Positions 24,417-34,258 of a DNA stretch of 64,000 nt are shown here, piece by piece (the stretch's first letter is position 1; every line of letters starts with the position of its first letter). Below the pieces are notes generated by a model. The model was not told the origin of the DNA. It searched no databases and worked only from the letters and a program-made list of their open reading frames with translations. The DNA comes from a virus, in IMG/VR virus record IMGVR_UViG_3300004457_000028, positions 39,295-103,294 of that record; one strand, 5' to 3'. The translations under genes were made by a program, and so were the position numbers.

Positions 24417-26752
24417 ATATCTTAGTTCGTAAGTCAATTATTCTCAAAGGTGACGGTGTATATGGTTACTACAACCATCACGAAACAGGACAACTTCAGC
24501 CTTTTCTAAAAACATCTCCTCCACCCGAAGCATTTCATCCTGACCCTAATGTTCCTGATGTCCCAGCATTCGCTCATTATGGTGCTGCGAAACCTCATCC
24601 TTCGGGTCATCCCGGTATGGGAGAGTTGATTCCCGGTAATTTTACAAAAGGTAAACACGGTGAACATGTTTACCTTGACGAAAATGGTGAGACTCATCAT
24701 CACGGTATTGACGGGGTTCTCCATTCTATTGGTGAAGCACTTGAGCGAAAGGGAATGCTTGGACAAAACCACCCACAGTTCGGTGAACTTACTCCACAAA
24801 ACTTAGTTCAGCGTGCTATTGAAATGACAAACGCTGAGCATCAAGACAAAAGTGGTGCTCAAGACATTCCTGATGTAGATTCAATGAAGCATCGTAAGAT
24901 TCGTGTCGCTGGATATGGTGGTCGTAAACCCACTTCTCGTGCTCATAATACTCACGATGGTGAATACATCACAGCATACACAAACCGACCTAATCGTAAA
25001 GAAAAAGTTGGTGCTATGATTGAATCCTATGGAGTTCCTTACAACCATAATTTACAAAAGATTCTCCTTGAAGGACTCGGACTTAGCGATATGGTGGGTG
25101 CTGAGTTCCTTGACAATCCACACATAGACATCGCAGACCTTCATCCTCGTGGTCGCCGTATCAGAGGTAGAGGTGGAGATGTTATCGGTATGAATAGTAG
25201 AGGCGAGTATACTCTACCTGACAGTCATATTAAGGGTGCTCCAAAAGGAGTAGGTCACGACGCAGCCCATACTGGAATCCAGTCTTGGGAGGTCATGAAT
25301 CATACTCCTGATTTTATGCACATGATGCTTACTCGTCAGCAAACTGGTAATAGTGTAGCAAAAAATAACGCTGCGGTGCATATTACAGAGGCTTTGAAAG
25401 TTATTGACCCTAACAAGATACCTGATGTTGAAGTCCCAATTAACACAACACCGGGAACTACTGGTAAACCTCAGTATACAATGATGAATCTTAGAACAGT
25501 GTTGAGAAGCGAAGGCATGAGGGGTAACATGATTAACGAATTAGCAAAAACCCCAGCGTTCAATATGCTTTTTGGTCGTAGTAACAGTGGGAGTGCCGCA
25601 AAACCCGGTGTTGGTAAGAGAGCGTTTCAACATATTCTTGATGCCTTCGGTGGAAAAGAAGGTGGAACTTCTTTCAGTGATTTAACAAGTCATACAGTAG
25701 CAGGTGACCATTTAAGAACAGAAGATGGTATGAAAACCACAGAAGGTCATGGGACTCACAAAAGCGCTGCTGAGTTTTATGCAAAGGCTATGCTAAGCGG
25801 TGCTCACGATGAGCATGATAGCGCATTACGAGCCTACATGCCAAAAGATGCTGAAGGTAACATTGATGCTGATGTTATCAAAAATATGGGGTTAAATCTC
25901 CCAAGTTACGATACAGTAGAACAGCGAAGACAAGGCACTCAGGCTATTGCTGATTTAATTAGTGAGGCATTTGGTCATCAAACTCGCCGTCAGTTACCTG
26001 AAAAATTGCCAACTTCAGGATTAGCGTCTCGTAATGTCATAGGTTATCCTGAGCAAATTATTGAGCGTTTACCTGAACATATCCCATTCTACGATGATTT
26101 AGGATTAGCACCAGTTGAAAGAGCAGGTATCACTGCCCCTAAACCAACCGTCACTCCTTCTACAGAAAGACCCCCACAACCTCCACAACCCCCACTACCA
26201 GTTGCTGTCGCTCCCCCAGCAACTGAGGCACTACCTCCGCCTACACCCCAAAGGGGAGCACCTTCTTTCAGACCACAAAGCCCTGAGTTAGTTGCAGCAA
26301 GACAACATGTTGGTCGTGCTGACCCAGCATCTTTGCGTCAAATCATGGATGCCGCTGGTGCAAGAGTCCCTCAAGGACAAGGTATGCAACTCAGTCCTCA
26401 AGAACAACAGTATCAACAAACCATGGGTGACCCACGACAACAACTTCTCACTCAATACATGAAAGGACAAGCCCAAGAATTGTCCCCTATGGATAGAGTC
26501 ATGAAAGCGATGGAGCAAATGCAAATGGATGACGCTCGTAGCGATTCAAAAATCATGAAGCACGCTCTACCTCGCCAAGTCAATATCGCTGACCTTCACG
26601 GAATCAATCATCTCGCAAAGAGTATTGAACTCACACCTGTTGATGTTCGCTCAATCGCATACGCTACAGGAGACTGGGAGCGCATCGCAAAACGACTCAA
26701 TGTTTCTACAGATGTTGTCAAGGTCGTCAAAGTAAGCGTGGGTGGTGTCTGA
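24413..26752 (+). CDS. Large hypothetical head-region protein, 779 aa
   Basis: A TTG start (MNILVRKSIILKGDGVYG) overlaps the previous TGA. His/Gly-rich N-terminal region, a middle part without recognisable domain, a Pro-rich linker (about residues 580-625) and a C-terminal helix pair (TPVDVRSIAYATGDWERIAK) resembling a helix-turn-helix. Family unknown. Confidence 0.6.
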   Translation: MNILVRKSIILKGDGVYGYYNHHETGQLQPFLKTSPPPEAFHPDPNVPDVPAFAHYGAAKPHPSGHPGMGELIPGNFTKGKHGEHVYLDENGETHHHGIDGVLHSIGEALERKGMLGQNHPQFGELTPQNLVQRAIEMTNAEHQDKSGAQDIPDVDSMKHRKIRVAGYGGRKPTSRAHNTHDGEYITAYTNRPNRKEKVGAMIESYGVPYNHNLQKILLEGLGLSDMVGAEFLDNPHIDIADLHPRGRRIRGRGGDVIGMNSRGEYTLPDSHIKGAPKGVGHDAAHTGIQSWEVMNHTPDFMHMMLTRQQTGNSVAKNNAAVHITEALKVIDPNKIPDVEVPINTTPGTTGKPQYTMMNLRTVLRSEGMRGNMINELAKTPAFNMLFGRSNSGSAAKPGVGKRAFQHILDAFGGKEGGTSFSDLTSHTVAGDHLRTEDGMKTTEGHGTHKSAAEFYAKAMLSGAHDEHDSALRAYMPKDAEGNIDADVIKNMGLNLPSYDTVEQRRQGTQAIADLISEAFGHQTRRQLPEKLPTSGLASRNVIGYPEQIIERLPEHIPFYDDLGLAPVERAGITAPKPTVTPSTERPPQPPQPPLPVAVAPPATEALPPPTPQRGAPSFRPQSPELVAARQHVGRADPASLRQIMDAAGARVPQGQGMQLSPQEQQYQQTMGDPRQQLLTQYMKGQAQELSPMDRVMKAMEQMQMDDARSDSKIMKHALPRQVNIADLHGINHLAKSIELTPVDVRSIAYATGDWERIAKRLNVSTDVVKVVKVSVGGV

Positions 26753-27948
26753 TGGGTCAAGTCTATGTTATCCGTAAAGAGGCTGGTGTAGCGTTATCGC
26801 CCGGTGGTATTCAGCAAATATGGATGCCGGGTCAATCAAACGAACCTCAACGATTCGCTGGTGTTACTGGTGGTATCGGTAACTTACAACGACACCCAGT
26901 AACTAATCAATACGAAGCAGCACCAATTATGAGTGAACCTGATGATAAAGGTAGACAGACCGAACTCGGTCATCGTGCAGGTGACATATACGGCGCAAGA
27001 GGTCTAAACATTAACCCAAAGTTCAATCAAAATCTCTCTTTTGGCCCAGTAACTGCTGAACAAGCACCTATACACGAGGCTCAACAAAGAGTGTTTGACC
27101 GAAGTGCAAGGTATGGTCAAACAGGTGCTAATGTCGGGAGAGGACTTGCTGCTGGTATTGGTGTTTTAGCAGGTGCTGTGAATCTCGCAAACGCTGGTGC
27201 TCAAGGTCAAGATGCTATTACTGGTGGATTAGGTGCTGCTCAAATGGGTAGTATGGCTTACCAACAAGGTAAGAAACCATTAGCCGAAGCAGGGGGTGAA
27301 GTTGGAGCACAAGTTGGTGCTCGTAGTGTTGGTGTAACTAAACCTGAAGTTGCTTCACCGAACCCAGTTGCTGTAGCACCTCCTACTAACACTCATACTG
27401 AAGATGAAATGACAAACATGCGGTCAGGAAAAGAAGTCACAATGTCTACAGACAGGCATGGGAATCCAGTTCCGTTTACCAGCGAGGCCGCACGAAGAGG
27501 TGCTAAGCATAGAAGTGACCTAAACATAGGTAGGAATGTAGACCCCGATACAAACCAGTCACCAGTAGACCACATGGGTATGCCTACGGCAGTAGGAGTT
27601 GAAGAGACAGGTATGGTAACTGGTGGTGGTGACCAATCTACATGGCCGACTGGTTCTCAACAAGGGGATGAACAAGCACAAGCAGCGGCTAATAAAGTTC
27701 AAGTCGCTCCAGCAACTACCAACACTTCTCAACAAACAGTGTCGCAAAGCGCCGCTGCAATCGCTGCTGAAACTGGTCAAGGACAGTTACCCGGAGCACC
27801 CGACCCCAATGCTAATTCCGCTGCGGCTGATGTGATTGCTGCAAACACAACTGCTGCTGAGGCTATGAGTGGTAAAAAGCCCAGTTCAACAGACCATTCT
27901 ATAGTCAATCAATCTTTCAATCCTATGCGATTCATCGGGGTGATTTGA
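26752..27948 (+). CDS. Gly/Ala-rich hypothetical protein, 398 aa
   Basis: Residues about 120-185 are Gly/Ala-rich with glycine-zipper-like pattern (GRGLAAGIGVLAGAVNLANA). Such segments insert in membranes in some ejection proteins, so an ejection role is possible. The C-terminal half is Thr/Gln/Ala-rich and probably disordered. It ends in a TGATG overlap with the terminase. Confidence 0.55.
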   Translation: MGQVYVIRKEAGVALSPGGIQQIWMPGQSNEPQRFAGVTGGIGNLQRHPVTNQYEAAPIMSEPDDKGRQTELGHRAGDIYGARGLNINPKFNQNLSFGPVTAEQAPIHEAQQRVFDRSARYGQTGANVGRGLAAGIGVLAGAVNLANAGAQGQDAITGGLGAAQMGSMAYQQGKKPLAEAGGEVGAQVGARSVGVTKPEVASPNPVAVAPPTNTHTEDEMTNMRSGKEVTMSTDRHGNPVPFTSEAARRGAKHRSDLNIGRNVDPDTNQSPVDHMGMPTAVGVEETGMVTGGGDQSTWPTGSQQGDEQAQAAANKVQVAPATTNTSQQTVSQSAAAIAAETGQGQLPGAPDPNANSAAADVIAANTTAAEAMSGKKPSSTDHSIVNQSFNPMRFIGVI

Positions 27949-29432
27949 TGGCTAAGCGTGAAGATGAAGCACAGATGAAAGAACTCATCGTTGAAATGGA
28001 CACGAAGATGTCCAAGCGCTCTTTCAAGTATTTCTTTGAAACAGTGTTGGGTTTTGATTACGCAGGGCATCACGAATCTTGGAATGTAGGATTAGAAGAT
28101 AACCGCTACTACTGTGTTAAAGCAAGTCGTGACCACGGTAAGTCTGTTTTCTTTATGTCCTACGCTCTTTGGTTAGCGGCTTTCAAACCAAATACACACA
28201 TTATGATTTTCTCTCACTCTCTTGAACAAACGCTGGAACACATGCGTTTTATTCGTAACAACATAGACGGTGCTGCTTGTCTACAACATCTCAAACCCGG
28301 TGGTATACCTTGGCGTAAAACCTACTTTGAGTTCACTAACGGTAGCCGTATCATGGCTAAGTCTGTCGGTGGAGCAACTCGTGGTTTCCACCCTGATGTT
28401 GTTGTATGTGATGACATTTTATCAGGAACAACTGGTAGTGAACTTCAGCGTGCAGCCGATTGGTTCTATGGTGTTCTTCTACCTGTTCTCCACCACGAAG
28501 GAAAACTCATGATGGTGGGGACTCCGTTTAGTTACAACGATTTGTATGCTGAGTTAGAGAGAAAAGAAACATTTCAAGTGGAGACATATCCCGCTATCAA
28601 CAAAGAAGGTAAACCTCTTTGGCCTGACCGTTGGAGTTTAGAGGCTTTGAACGACAGACGATTATCTATGCCAGCAATTCAATTTACTCGTGAGTATCTT
28701 TGTGAACCAATCCACGATGTTGCGAGTATGTTCCCGATGACTATTCTTGAGAAGGCTCGTGACAGAGAACTCGTGCTTCTTGACCATGCTGAAAACGAAT
28801 ACGACGATAACGGAGACTCTACTGGAATCTTCGGACATCACTTCATTGGATGGGACACTGCAATTGCGTCAGATAAGAATGCTGACTTTACTGCTATGAC
28901 TGTTCTACGACAACCACCCGATGATAATGTAAAACAAATTGTTGGGGTCGTGCATGAGCGTGGAATGAGTTCTGTTGCACAGAAAAGACAAATTATTCTT
29001 TTGAATCAAAGATTTCAACCTGACTTAATTGAACTTGAAGGTAACAACTTTCAGCGTATGTTTGCTATGGAGTTGAATGAAATGCGTGAAGATATTCCCA
29101 TTAGAACATTCATGACAACTCGCACAAGAAAGGAAAGTATCTTCATGTCTTTACTCATGGCTTTTGAACAGGGGCATATCAAAACACCTTATGGTAACGA
29201 ACAGAGTAGGATATTTACTCACAAGTTAGAAGAGGAGTTGAACAGATTTGGTATGCAGAAAAACGGGAGACTGGAAAGCGTGGGTGTGCATGATGACTTG
29301 GCTATGTCTCTTGCTTTGGCTAACTGGGCTACGAAAGAGTTCAGAGGTTCTATCGTCATGCTTGACGACATTCTCCCCGGCCTTGATAACATTATCACAG
29401 GCAAAGGAAACGGCGGGTGGATGATACCATGA
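27948..29432 (+). CDS. terL: Terminase large subunit
   Basis: The ATP-driven DNA packaging motor and headful nuclease. Residues 59-66 (ASRDHGKS) are a Walker A variant, VVVCDD at 151-156 is Walker B, and the C-terminal RNase H-type nuclease has D303 (GWDTAIA), E363/E365 (IELEGN) and D449/D450 (GVHDDLAMSL). The 494-aa length is typical. ATG 27948 is preferred over the in-frame TTG one codon earlier because it forms the usual TGATG overlap. Confidence 0.93.
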   Translation: MAKREDEAQMKELIVEMDTKMSKRSFKYFFETVLGFDYAGHHESWNVGLEDNRYYCVKASRDHGKSVFFMSYALWLAAFKPNTHIMIFSHSLEQTLEHMRFIRNNIDGAACLQHLKPGGIPWRKTYFEFTNGSRIMAKSVGGATRGFHPDVVVCDDILSGTTGSELQRAADWFYGVLLPVLHHEGKLMMVGTPFSYNDLYAELERKETFQVETYPAINKEGKPLWPDRWSLEALNDRRLSMPAIQFTREYLCEPIHDVASMFPMTILEKARDRELVLLDHAENEYDDNGDSTGIFGHHFIGWDTAIASDKNADFTAMTVLRQPPDDNVKQIVGVVHERGMSSVAQKRQIILLNQRFQPDLIELEGNNFQRMFAMELNEMREDIPIRTFMTTRTRKESIFMSLLMAFEQGHIKTPYGNEQSRIFTHKLEEELNRFGMQKNGRLESVGVHDDLAMSLALANWATKEFRGSIVMLDDILPGLDNIITGKGNGGWMIP

Positions 29433-29554
29433 AAGAAACAAAAATAGGCGGAAAGAAACACGGAATGGTTTTGGTTATCTCAGTAGGTAGAAAAGGAGAC
29501 AAAGACCCAACTCGTGTTGCCGACCCCGATACTAAGAAAGGTGACAAGAAATGA
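29429..29554 (+). CDS. Small Lys-rich protein, 41 aa
   Basis: Starts MKETKIGGKKHGMVLVIS and ends with KKGDKK. Coupled by ATGA overlaps to both terL and the lyase gene, which supports translation. Function unknown. Confidence 0.55.
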   Translation: MKETKIGGKKHGMVLVISVGRKGDKDPTRVADPDTKKGDKK

Positions 29555-30465
29555 GCGATGTTTCAATCTATGAAGTCGGGCCTCGTGATGGATTACAGAA
29601 TATCCAAGAACAAACCCCTACGACTGATAAGATTGATTTAATCCGTAAATTGCGTAACGCTGGACTTCAAGATATTGAGGTTACATCATTTGTCCATCCT
29701 AAACTTGTTCCTAACATGGCTGATGCTGAAGAAGTATTTACAGCAACAAAAGACATTGGTAACTTTAGTGTGTTAATCCCTAATCAAAAAGGATTTGACA
29801 GAGCAAAGGCAGTGGGTGCTGAAAAACTCAATGTTTTCTTTTCAGCATCTGAAATGTTTAATCAAGCCAACTTAGGTAAAAACATGGATGACATTGTGGC
29901 TGAATTAGATTCTATGTTACAAGAAACAGACACAAAAAATGTCAGGGCTTACATCTCTTGTGCATTTGGTGCTCCGAATGAAAAAGTGAATGAGCGTAAA
30001 TTGTTAGAGGCTATTCAAGCAGCAGACCACATGGCTGATTCAGTGGTCTTATGTGACACAATAGGTATAGCCCATCCTTCTTCAGTTCATAGAACTCTTG
30101 AATTAACAAGACACATTGATGCTGATATTGCTTTACATCTACATCATAGAAAAAACAAAAGAGACAACATGTTTCCAAACATTCAAACAGCGTTAGACTG
30201 GGGCGTTACTCAGTTTGATGCAAGTATTGGTGGATTAGGAGGATGCCCCTTTGTAGCAGGTAGTGGGAGTAATCTTTCTACTAATGACATGGTGAGGTTC
30301 TTAGACAACAATGATTACGAAACTGGATTGGTCGTCTCTGACTTAGATGTTATTGCTGATGCTTATGCTACTGAACATTTTACTCCTTACACTCCTTTTC
30401 GTTTGCGTGTTAGAAATAGAGTTGAAAAAATCTTACAAAGTAAGGCAATTAGCAGCAAGTGGTAA
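29551..30465 (+). CDS. HMG-CoA lyase homologue
   Basis: A TIM-barrel protein of the HMG-CoA lyase (DRE-TIM metallolyase) family, 304 aa, close to full length. It keeps VGPRDGLQN (R12, D13), SFVHPKLVPNMADAEEVF, CDTIGIAHP, the metal-binding HLH (H196, H198), the family cysteine in GGLGGCPF (C232) and N241. The usual HxHDTxG reads HLHHRKN, so the residue after the second His is changed. The known enzyme splits HMG-CoA to acetyl-CoA and acetoacetate. A good AAGGTGA ribosome site precedes ATG. It lies inside the packaging operon between terminase and portal; activity is unproven. Confidence 0.85.
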   Translation: MSDVSIYEVGPRDGLQNIQEQTPTTDKIDLIRKLRNAGLQDIEVTSFVHPKLVPNMADAEEVFTATKDIGNFSVLIPNQKGFDRAKAVGAEKLNVFFSASEMFNQANLGKNMDDIVAELDSMLQETDTKNVRAYISCAFGAPNEKVNERKLLEAIQAADHMADSVVLCDTIGIAHPSSVHRTLELTRHIDADIALHLHHRKNKRDNMFPNIQTALDWGVTQFDASIGGLGGCPFVAGSGSNLSTNDMVRFLDNNDYETGLVVSDLDVIADAYATEHFTPYTPFRLRVRNRVEKILQSKAISSKW

Positions 30466-30489
30466 ATAGGTCAATCAGGAGGTCAAACT

Positions 30490-31722
30490 ATGTGGGGGTC
30501 AGCATTGATAGAAGACGATTTTGGAGAAGTTCATTCTGTTACCCCTGTTTCCGATGGAGAAGTTCAATCAATTAAAAAGCAACATCATTTTGCTCCAAAC
30601 GGAGATGGTTGGTTTGAAGCGTCTCTTGGTTGTAACGCTGAAACTCTTGTAAAACGCTTGAGAAAAGCACGAAGAAACAATAAAGACAATCGTGAAGAAA
30701 TTGACAGTTTTATCAAAGATGTTAGGAAAATTAAATCTCTTGAAACAGATATGACAATCAAAGCCTTGTCATGGGGAGAGCCTTATGATAATACTATGAA
30801 GCAACTCGGACTCAATGACCGCAAACTCAAGAGTTTGCGTAAGTTTGGTGAATCCCGCAGCGTAAATCTTGAGAGAGCATGTATGCTATGGGATAAGGCC
30901 GAACAGACGCTAAAAATGCTTGACGAGCATGAGGATGTTTGGGGTGTTGAAGAGCAACAAGCGTGGGCTATGGCTATGGGTGACCGAAGTTCGGCTCGTA
31001 AGATGTGGTCAAATGCTTTACATCCAATTGAAAAACTCACAAAGGCGGAACTGTCTTTCTTAGAGTATGCTGCAAAAGAACTCTTAGAAAAAGGCCCAAT
31101 GAAAGTGACTACAATACGCAGTAATTTTTCTGATGCTGGTCTATTAAGAAAATCTCAAACAGATAGAAAACTTACAACTCTTATGAATATGTATGGCGAA
31201 GACATGGATATTGTCAAAGGGGCAGTGAGAGGAACTTATGTTCGTATTTCAAGTGACGGCTTGGTGTTGAAAGATGTGTGGTCTTACAGCGCTGGCTTCA
31301 TTGACGCTGATGGTTACATTACTATTACAGAGCGTGGTGAACCTCGTGCTGGTATGATTGCTACTGGGGACAGAGGTAAAGTTCACTGTGAAGATTTGTT
31401 CAAAACGCTGGAATGCGGTGTGTTGTCTACAGATAATAAAGTCTACAAAGACACCCAAAGAAGCCAACATCGTTTACAATTTTACTCTAAGGCTGATTTA
31501 CGAAAGTTACTTGGAGGGGTGTCACCTCACCTGAAAATGAAGTCTGTTCAAGCAAAGGCAGTTTTGGCTTTCATTGATGAGAAAGATAAAACTCGTAAGC
31601 AAGAACTTAAGCGCTTAGTGCGATACGAGAATTGGAAAGATGACAAAAGAAAATCTCGTGCTTTGTTAGATGGTTGGGGAATTGATATGGACACTATTGG
31701 AAAATACAGGGAGGGGCTATGA
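30490..31722 (+). CDS. LAGLIDADG-domain protein, 410 aa
   Basis: The C-terminal part (about 265-375) has YSAGFIDADGYITI, a clear LAGLIDADG motif with the acidic catalytic-type Asp, and KADLRKLLGGVSPHLKMK further on, as in homing endonucleases. The N-terminal 260 residues are unrelated and helical, with no intein splice signals, so this is a free-standing protein. It has a strong AGGAGGT ribosome site. Placed between the lyase and portal genes, it could be a homing enzyme or a domesticated DNA-binding virion factor. Confidence 0.7.
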   Translation: MWGSALIEDDFGEVHSVTPVSDGEVQSIKKQHHFAPNGDGWFEASLGCNAETLVKRLRKARRNNKDNREEIDSFIKDVRKIKSLETDMTIKALSWGEPYDNTMKQLGLNDRKLKSLRKFGESRSVNLERACMLWDKAEQTLKMLDEHEDVWGVEEQQAWAMAMGDRSSARKMWSNALHPIEKLTKAELSFLEYAAKELLEKGPMKVTTIRSNFSDAGLLRKSQTDRKLTTLMNMYGEDMDIVKGAVRGTYVRISSDGLVLKDVWSYSAGFIDADGYITITERGEPRAGMIATGDRGKVHCEDLFKTLECGVLSTDNKVYKDTQRSQHRLQFYSKADLRKLLGGVSPHLKMKSVQAKAVLAFIDEKDKTRKQELKRLVRYENWKDDKRKSRALLDGWGIDMDTIGKYREGL

Positions 31723-33500
31723 TGGCTGAGGAAAATCAAAGTATTGTCAGTCGTTTTCTCTCTACACTGAGCAGCCCGTTCAGGCGAAGGACTACACCTC
31801 AACCGCAAATGCCTCTGTATACTACTGGTATACAAGAGCCAGTTTTAGCACAAGGTATCACTCTACCAGCACTTTATGCTGTGTCAAATGAGAATCTTAT
31901 TCTTAGAACCGTTATTACAAAACTCGGTCAAGAAGTATTCCGTAGGGGTTACTACTGGGAAAAGAAGTTTCGTATGAAATGTCTTGAATGTGAAGAAGAG
32001 TTTCAACACGAAGTTGATGAATGTCCTACTTGCGGCGGAGATGTTCGTAAACCCGACCCTGACCAAATACTATACGGTAAGTGGTTACTACAACAAGAAA
32101 ACTCTATGGAACAAAGTTTCATGCAAATCCTTCATGAAATTGAGCGTGACTTGAACATCGTAGACGATGCGTTTATGTTAATGATTAAAGAATACTATGT
32201 TGATGAAAAGACTGGTGAAGTTCAGTTTTACAGAGTTAAAGAACTCATTCGTGGTGACCCTATTTTTATGCGAATTATTGCTGACAAGCGTGGAGTCCGT
32301 GGTGGGCGATACAAGATTTGTCGTATTCATCGTAGCGAAATTGCATATCCGGGGCAAGAGCCAAAATGTAAGATATGCGGCGCTCGTTTAGTTGATGCTC
32401 ATTATGTCAATATGGCTGGCTCAGGTAAAAATCAATACTTCATGAAAGGAGAAGTCATTCACCTTTCAAAATACAATCCGGGTAAACTCTACGGGCGTGC
32501 TCCAGTAAATACTCTATGGCGACAAGCCATGACACTCACTGCTATGGATAATTACATTTACACAGCCTATCAAAAGCGTAGGATTCCCAAGGGTATAGTC
32601 AGCGTGACTACAGATAATCTTGAGTCAATGAAGTCTTTTTGGAAAGGCGTTGATGAAAAGATGGAGCGTGACCCTCACTACATTCCTAAAGTTGGTATTG
32701 AATCCGCTTCAGGTCGTGGTGGTGTAAACTGGGTTAAGTTCATGGACACACTTGAAGAAATGCAATACATAGCGGTTCGTGATGAAATACGAAATCGTAT
32801 TGCCGCTTTCTATGGTGTTTCTTCTATTTTTATGATTGATAACGGTAAATCGGGAGGGTTAAACAATGAAGGGTTACAGATTCTTGTTACAAATCGTGCA
32901 GTTGAATACGGACAGAAAGTGTATACAGATGTTTTGTTTCCTCGTATGCTTCGTGAGTTTGATGTTACCGATTGGAAACTTACTCTCTATCCTAACGAAG
33001 AAGAAGACGAGATTACAAGACTTCGCCGTGATGAAATGGAGGTCAATCTTGCACAAAGAATGCAAATGCTTGGGTATGAACCTGAGTTACTTGAAGAAGG
33101 TGACAGAGATGTTCGTTTCAGTTACCGCAAGAAACCACCTCAACCACCTCAACCCGAAGGACAACCGCCTCAGCAACAGAAGCCGGGTGCTATGCCTCCT
33201 CCACAAGCGGGAGGCGGTATGCCTCCAAGACAAGCCATGCCTCCTCCACAAGCGGGAGGCGGTATGCCCCCTCAAATGATGCAAGGTGGTAGAATGCCTC
33301 CTCAGATGATGCCTCCGTCACAACCCGGTGGAGAAGGAATGGGTATTCGGACTCCACGCTCACCAGCAAGACCTGAACAAAGAAGTAGTATGGGTTCGGG
33401 TTCACCAATGAGTAGCGTTCAGCAAAGAGGAGCAGCGCCCAACATACAACAACAAAACTCACAAAGAATCCAAGATAGTAGACGGCCTCGTGGTGCGTAA
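31719..33500 (+). CDS. Portal protein with zinc ribbons
   Basis: 593 aa. The dodecameric ring at the capsid vertex through which DNA enters. RRGYYWEKKF, the helical core and FYGVSSIFMIDNGKSGGLNN (about 350-375) fit the phage portal family. Two zinc ribbons are inserted: C88/C91/C102/C105 and C201/H204/C217/C220, unusual for bacteriophage portals. The C-terminal 120 residues are Pro/Gln/Gly/Met repeats (PPQAGGGMPP). The ATG overlaps the upstream stop. Confidence 0.85.
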   Translation: MMAEENQSIVSRFLSTLSSPFRRRTTPQPQMPLYTTGIQEPVLAQGITLPALYAVSNENLILRTVITKLGQEVFRRGYYWEKKFRMKCLECEEEFQHEVDECPTCGGDVRKPDPDQILYGKWLLQQENSMEQSFMQILHEIERDLNIVDDAFMLMIKEYYVDEKTGEVQFYRVKELIRGDPIFMRIIADKRGVRGGRYKICRIHRSEIAYPGQEPKCKICGARLVDAHYVNMAGSGKNQYFMKGEVIHLSKYNPGKLYGRAPVNTLWRQAMTLTAMDNYIYTAYQKRRIPKGIVSVTTDNLESMKSFWKGVDEKMERDPHYIPKVGIESASGRGGVNWVKFMDTLEEMQYIAVRDEIRNRIAAFYGVSSIFMIDNGKSGGLNNEGLQILVTNRAVEYGQKVYTDVLFPRMLREFDVTDWKLTLYPNEEEDEITRLRRDEMEVNLAQRMQMLGYEPELLEEGDRDVRFSYRKKPPQPPQPEGQPPQQQKPGAMPPPQAGGGMPPRQAMPPPQAGGGMPPQMMQGGRMPPQMMPPSQPGGEGMGIRTPRSPARPEQRSSMGSGSPMSSVQQRGAAPNIQQQNSQRIQDSRRPRGA

Positions 33501-33545
33501 GGCTATTTAGGGTGGTATTACTACGACTGCAATAGAGGCGATACT

Positions 33546-33899
33546 ATGGACTTACTCAAGATGAATCCAATGGCACGAAAATTAACTGTTCATACAGATG
33601 CTTTTAACAAAGCATTAGAGAGCAGTGACCCGTTTGCAGCACAGCAACATCTAAATGAAATTATGAAGTTTGCTGGATATTTGAATGAAGATATTCATTC
33701 CGCTGTTGTTAAAGCAGAATCAGAACTTACTACTGTAGTTCAACCCGGAGAAGCAACCATTCTCAAAATGAGCAAGACAGGAGCGAAGTTTGATGTCTCT
33801 CAGCGAAGCGATGTCCTACCCGGCACAATTATGTCTGCACGCACTGGTAATGGTATGCGTAAACATTTCGGAACTTTTGGTCGCTACTCCCCTAAGTGA
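33546..33899 (+). CDS. Hypothetical head protein, 117 aa
   Basis: Starts MDLLKMNPMARKLTVHTD; helical first half, then a strand-rich end (TILKMSKTGAKFDVSQRSDV). Unrecognised, located directly after the portal. It has a GAGG ribosome site. Confidence 0.6.
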   Translation: MDLLKMNPMARKLTVHTDAFNKALESSDPFAAQQHLNEIMKFAGYLNEDIHSAVVKAESELTTVVQPGEATILKMSKTGAKFDVSQRSDVLPGTIMSARTGNGMRKHFGTFGRYSPK

Positions 33900-33910
33900 A
33901 GGTGTCTTAC

Positions 33911-34258
33911 ATGACTGATGAATCTGTTGCAGAGCGTTTAATGAACACTCTAATTTCTAAAATGGAAACAATGGATGGTGACTTACAGATACTTAAAGCG
34001 GAGAATCAACAACTTCGTAATGCAGTAAGTGACCCCATTTCTATGCTACGCAAAGCAGGTTTTGTTCCCACTTCTACTCCACTAAGCCAAGATGTATCTA
34101 CAGATGCATTTAGAGGTGATATTGGAGTTGAAAATCAAATGGACTCAGCATTACTTAAGAGTCAAAATGAATACTCAAACAATGATATTCATTTGATGTC
34201 TTGGGATGAGATACATGAAATGGCTGAACAAGCCAAAGGAACAGAGGTGATACAATGA
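33911..34258 (+). CDS. Coiled-coil protein with C-terminal SWDEIH motif, 115 aa
   Basis: ATG 33911 (MTDESVAERL) has AAGGTG upstream; a GTG at 33896 is less likely. A coiled coil (about 12-40) is followed by a loop and the C-terminal MSWDEIHEMAEQAKG, which matches the end of the protease/scaffold protein at 40644 (MSWEEVHQLAGG). A shared capsid-binding motif would explain this, suggesting a small scaffold or head chaperone. Confidence 0.6.
   Translation: MTDESVAERLMNTLISKMETMDGDLQILKAENQQLRNAVSDPISMLRKAGFVPTSTPLSQDVSTDAFRGDIGVENQMDSALLKSQNEYSNNDIHLMSWDEIHEMAEQAKGTEVIQ

Noticed and set aside
29551-30465. Host contamination or chimeric assembly as the source of the lyase gene
   Set aside because: The gene overlaps its upstream neighbour by ATGA, lies amid virion genes in the same direction, and shows no obvious change in composition.
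30490-31722. Intein or group I intron carrying the LAGLIDADG domain
   Set aside because: The protein has its own ribosome site and start, lacks splice-junction residues, and the flanking terminase, lyase and portal genes are intact.
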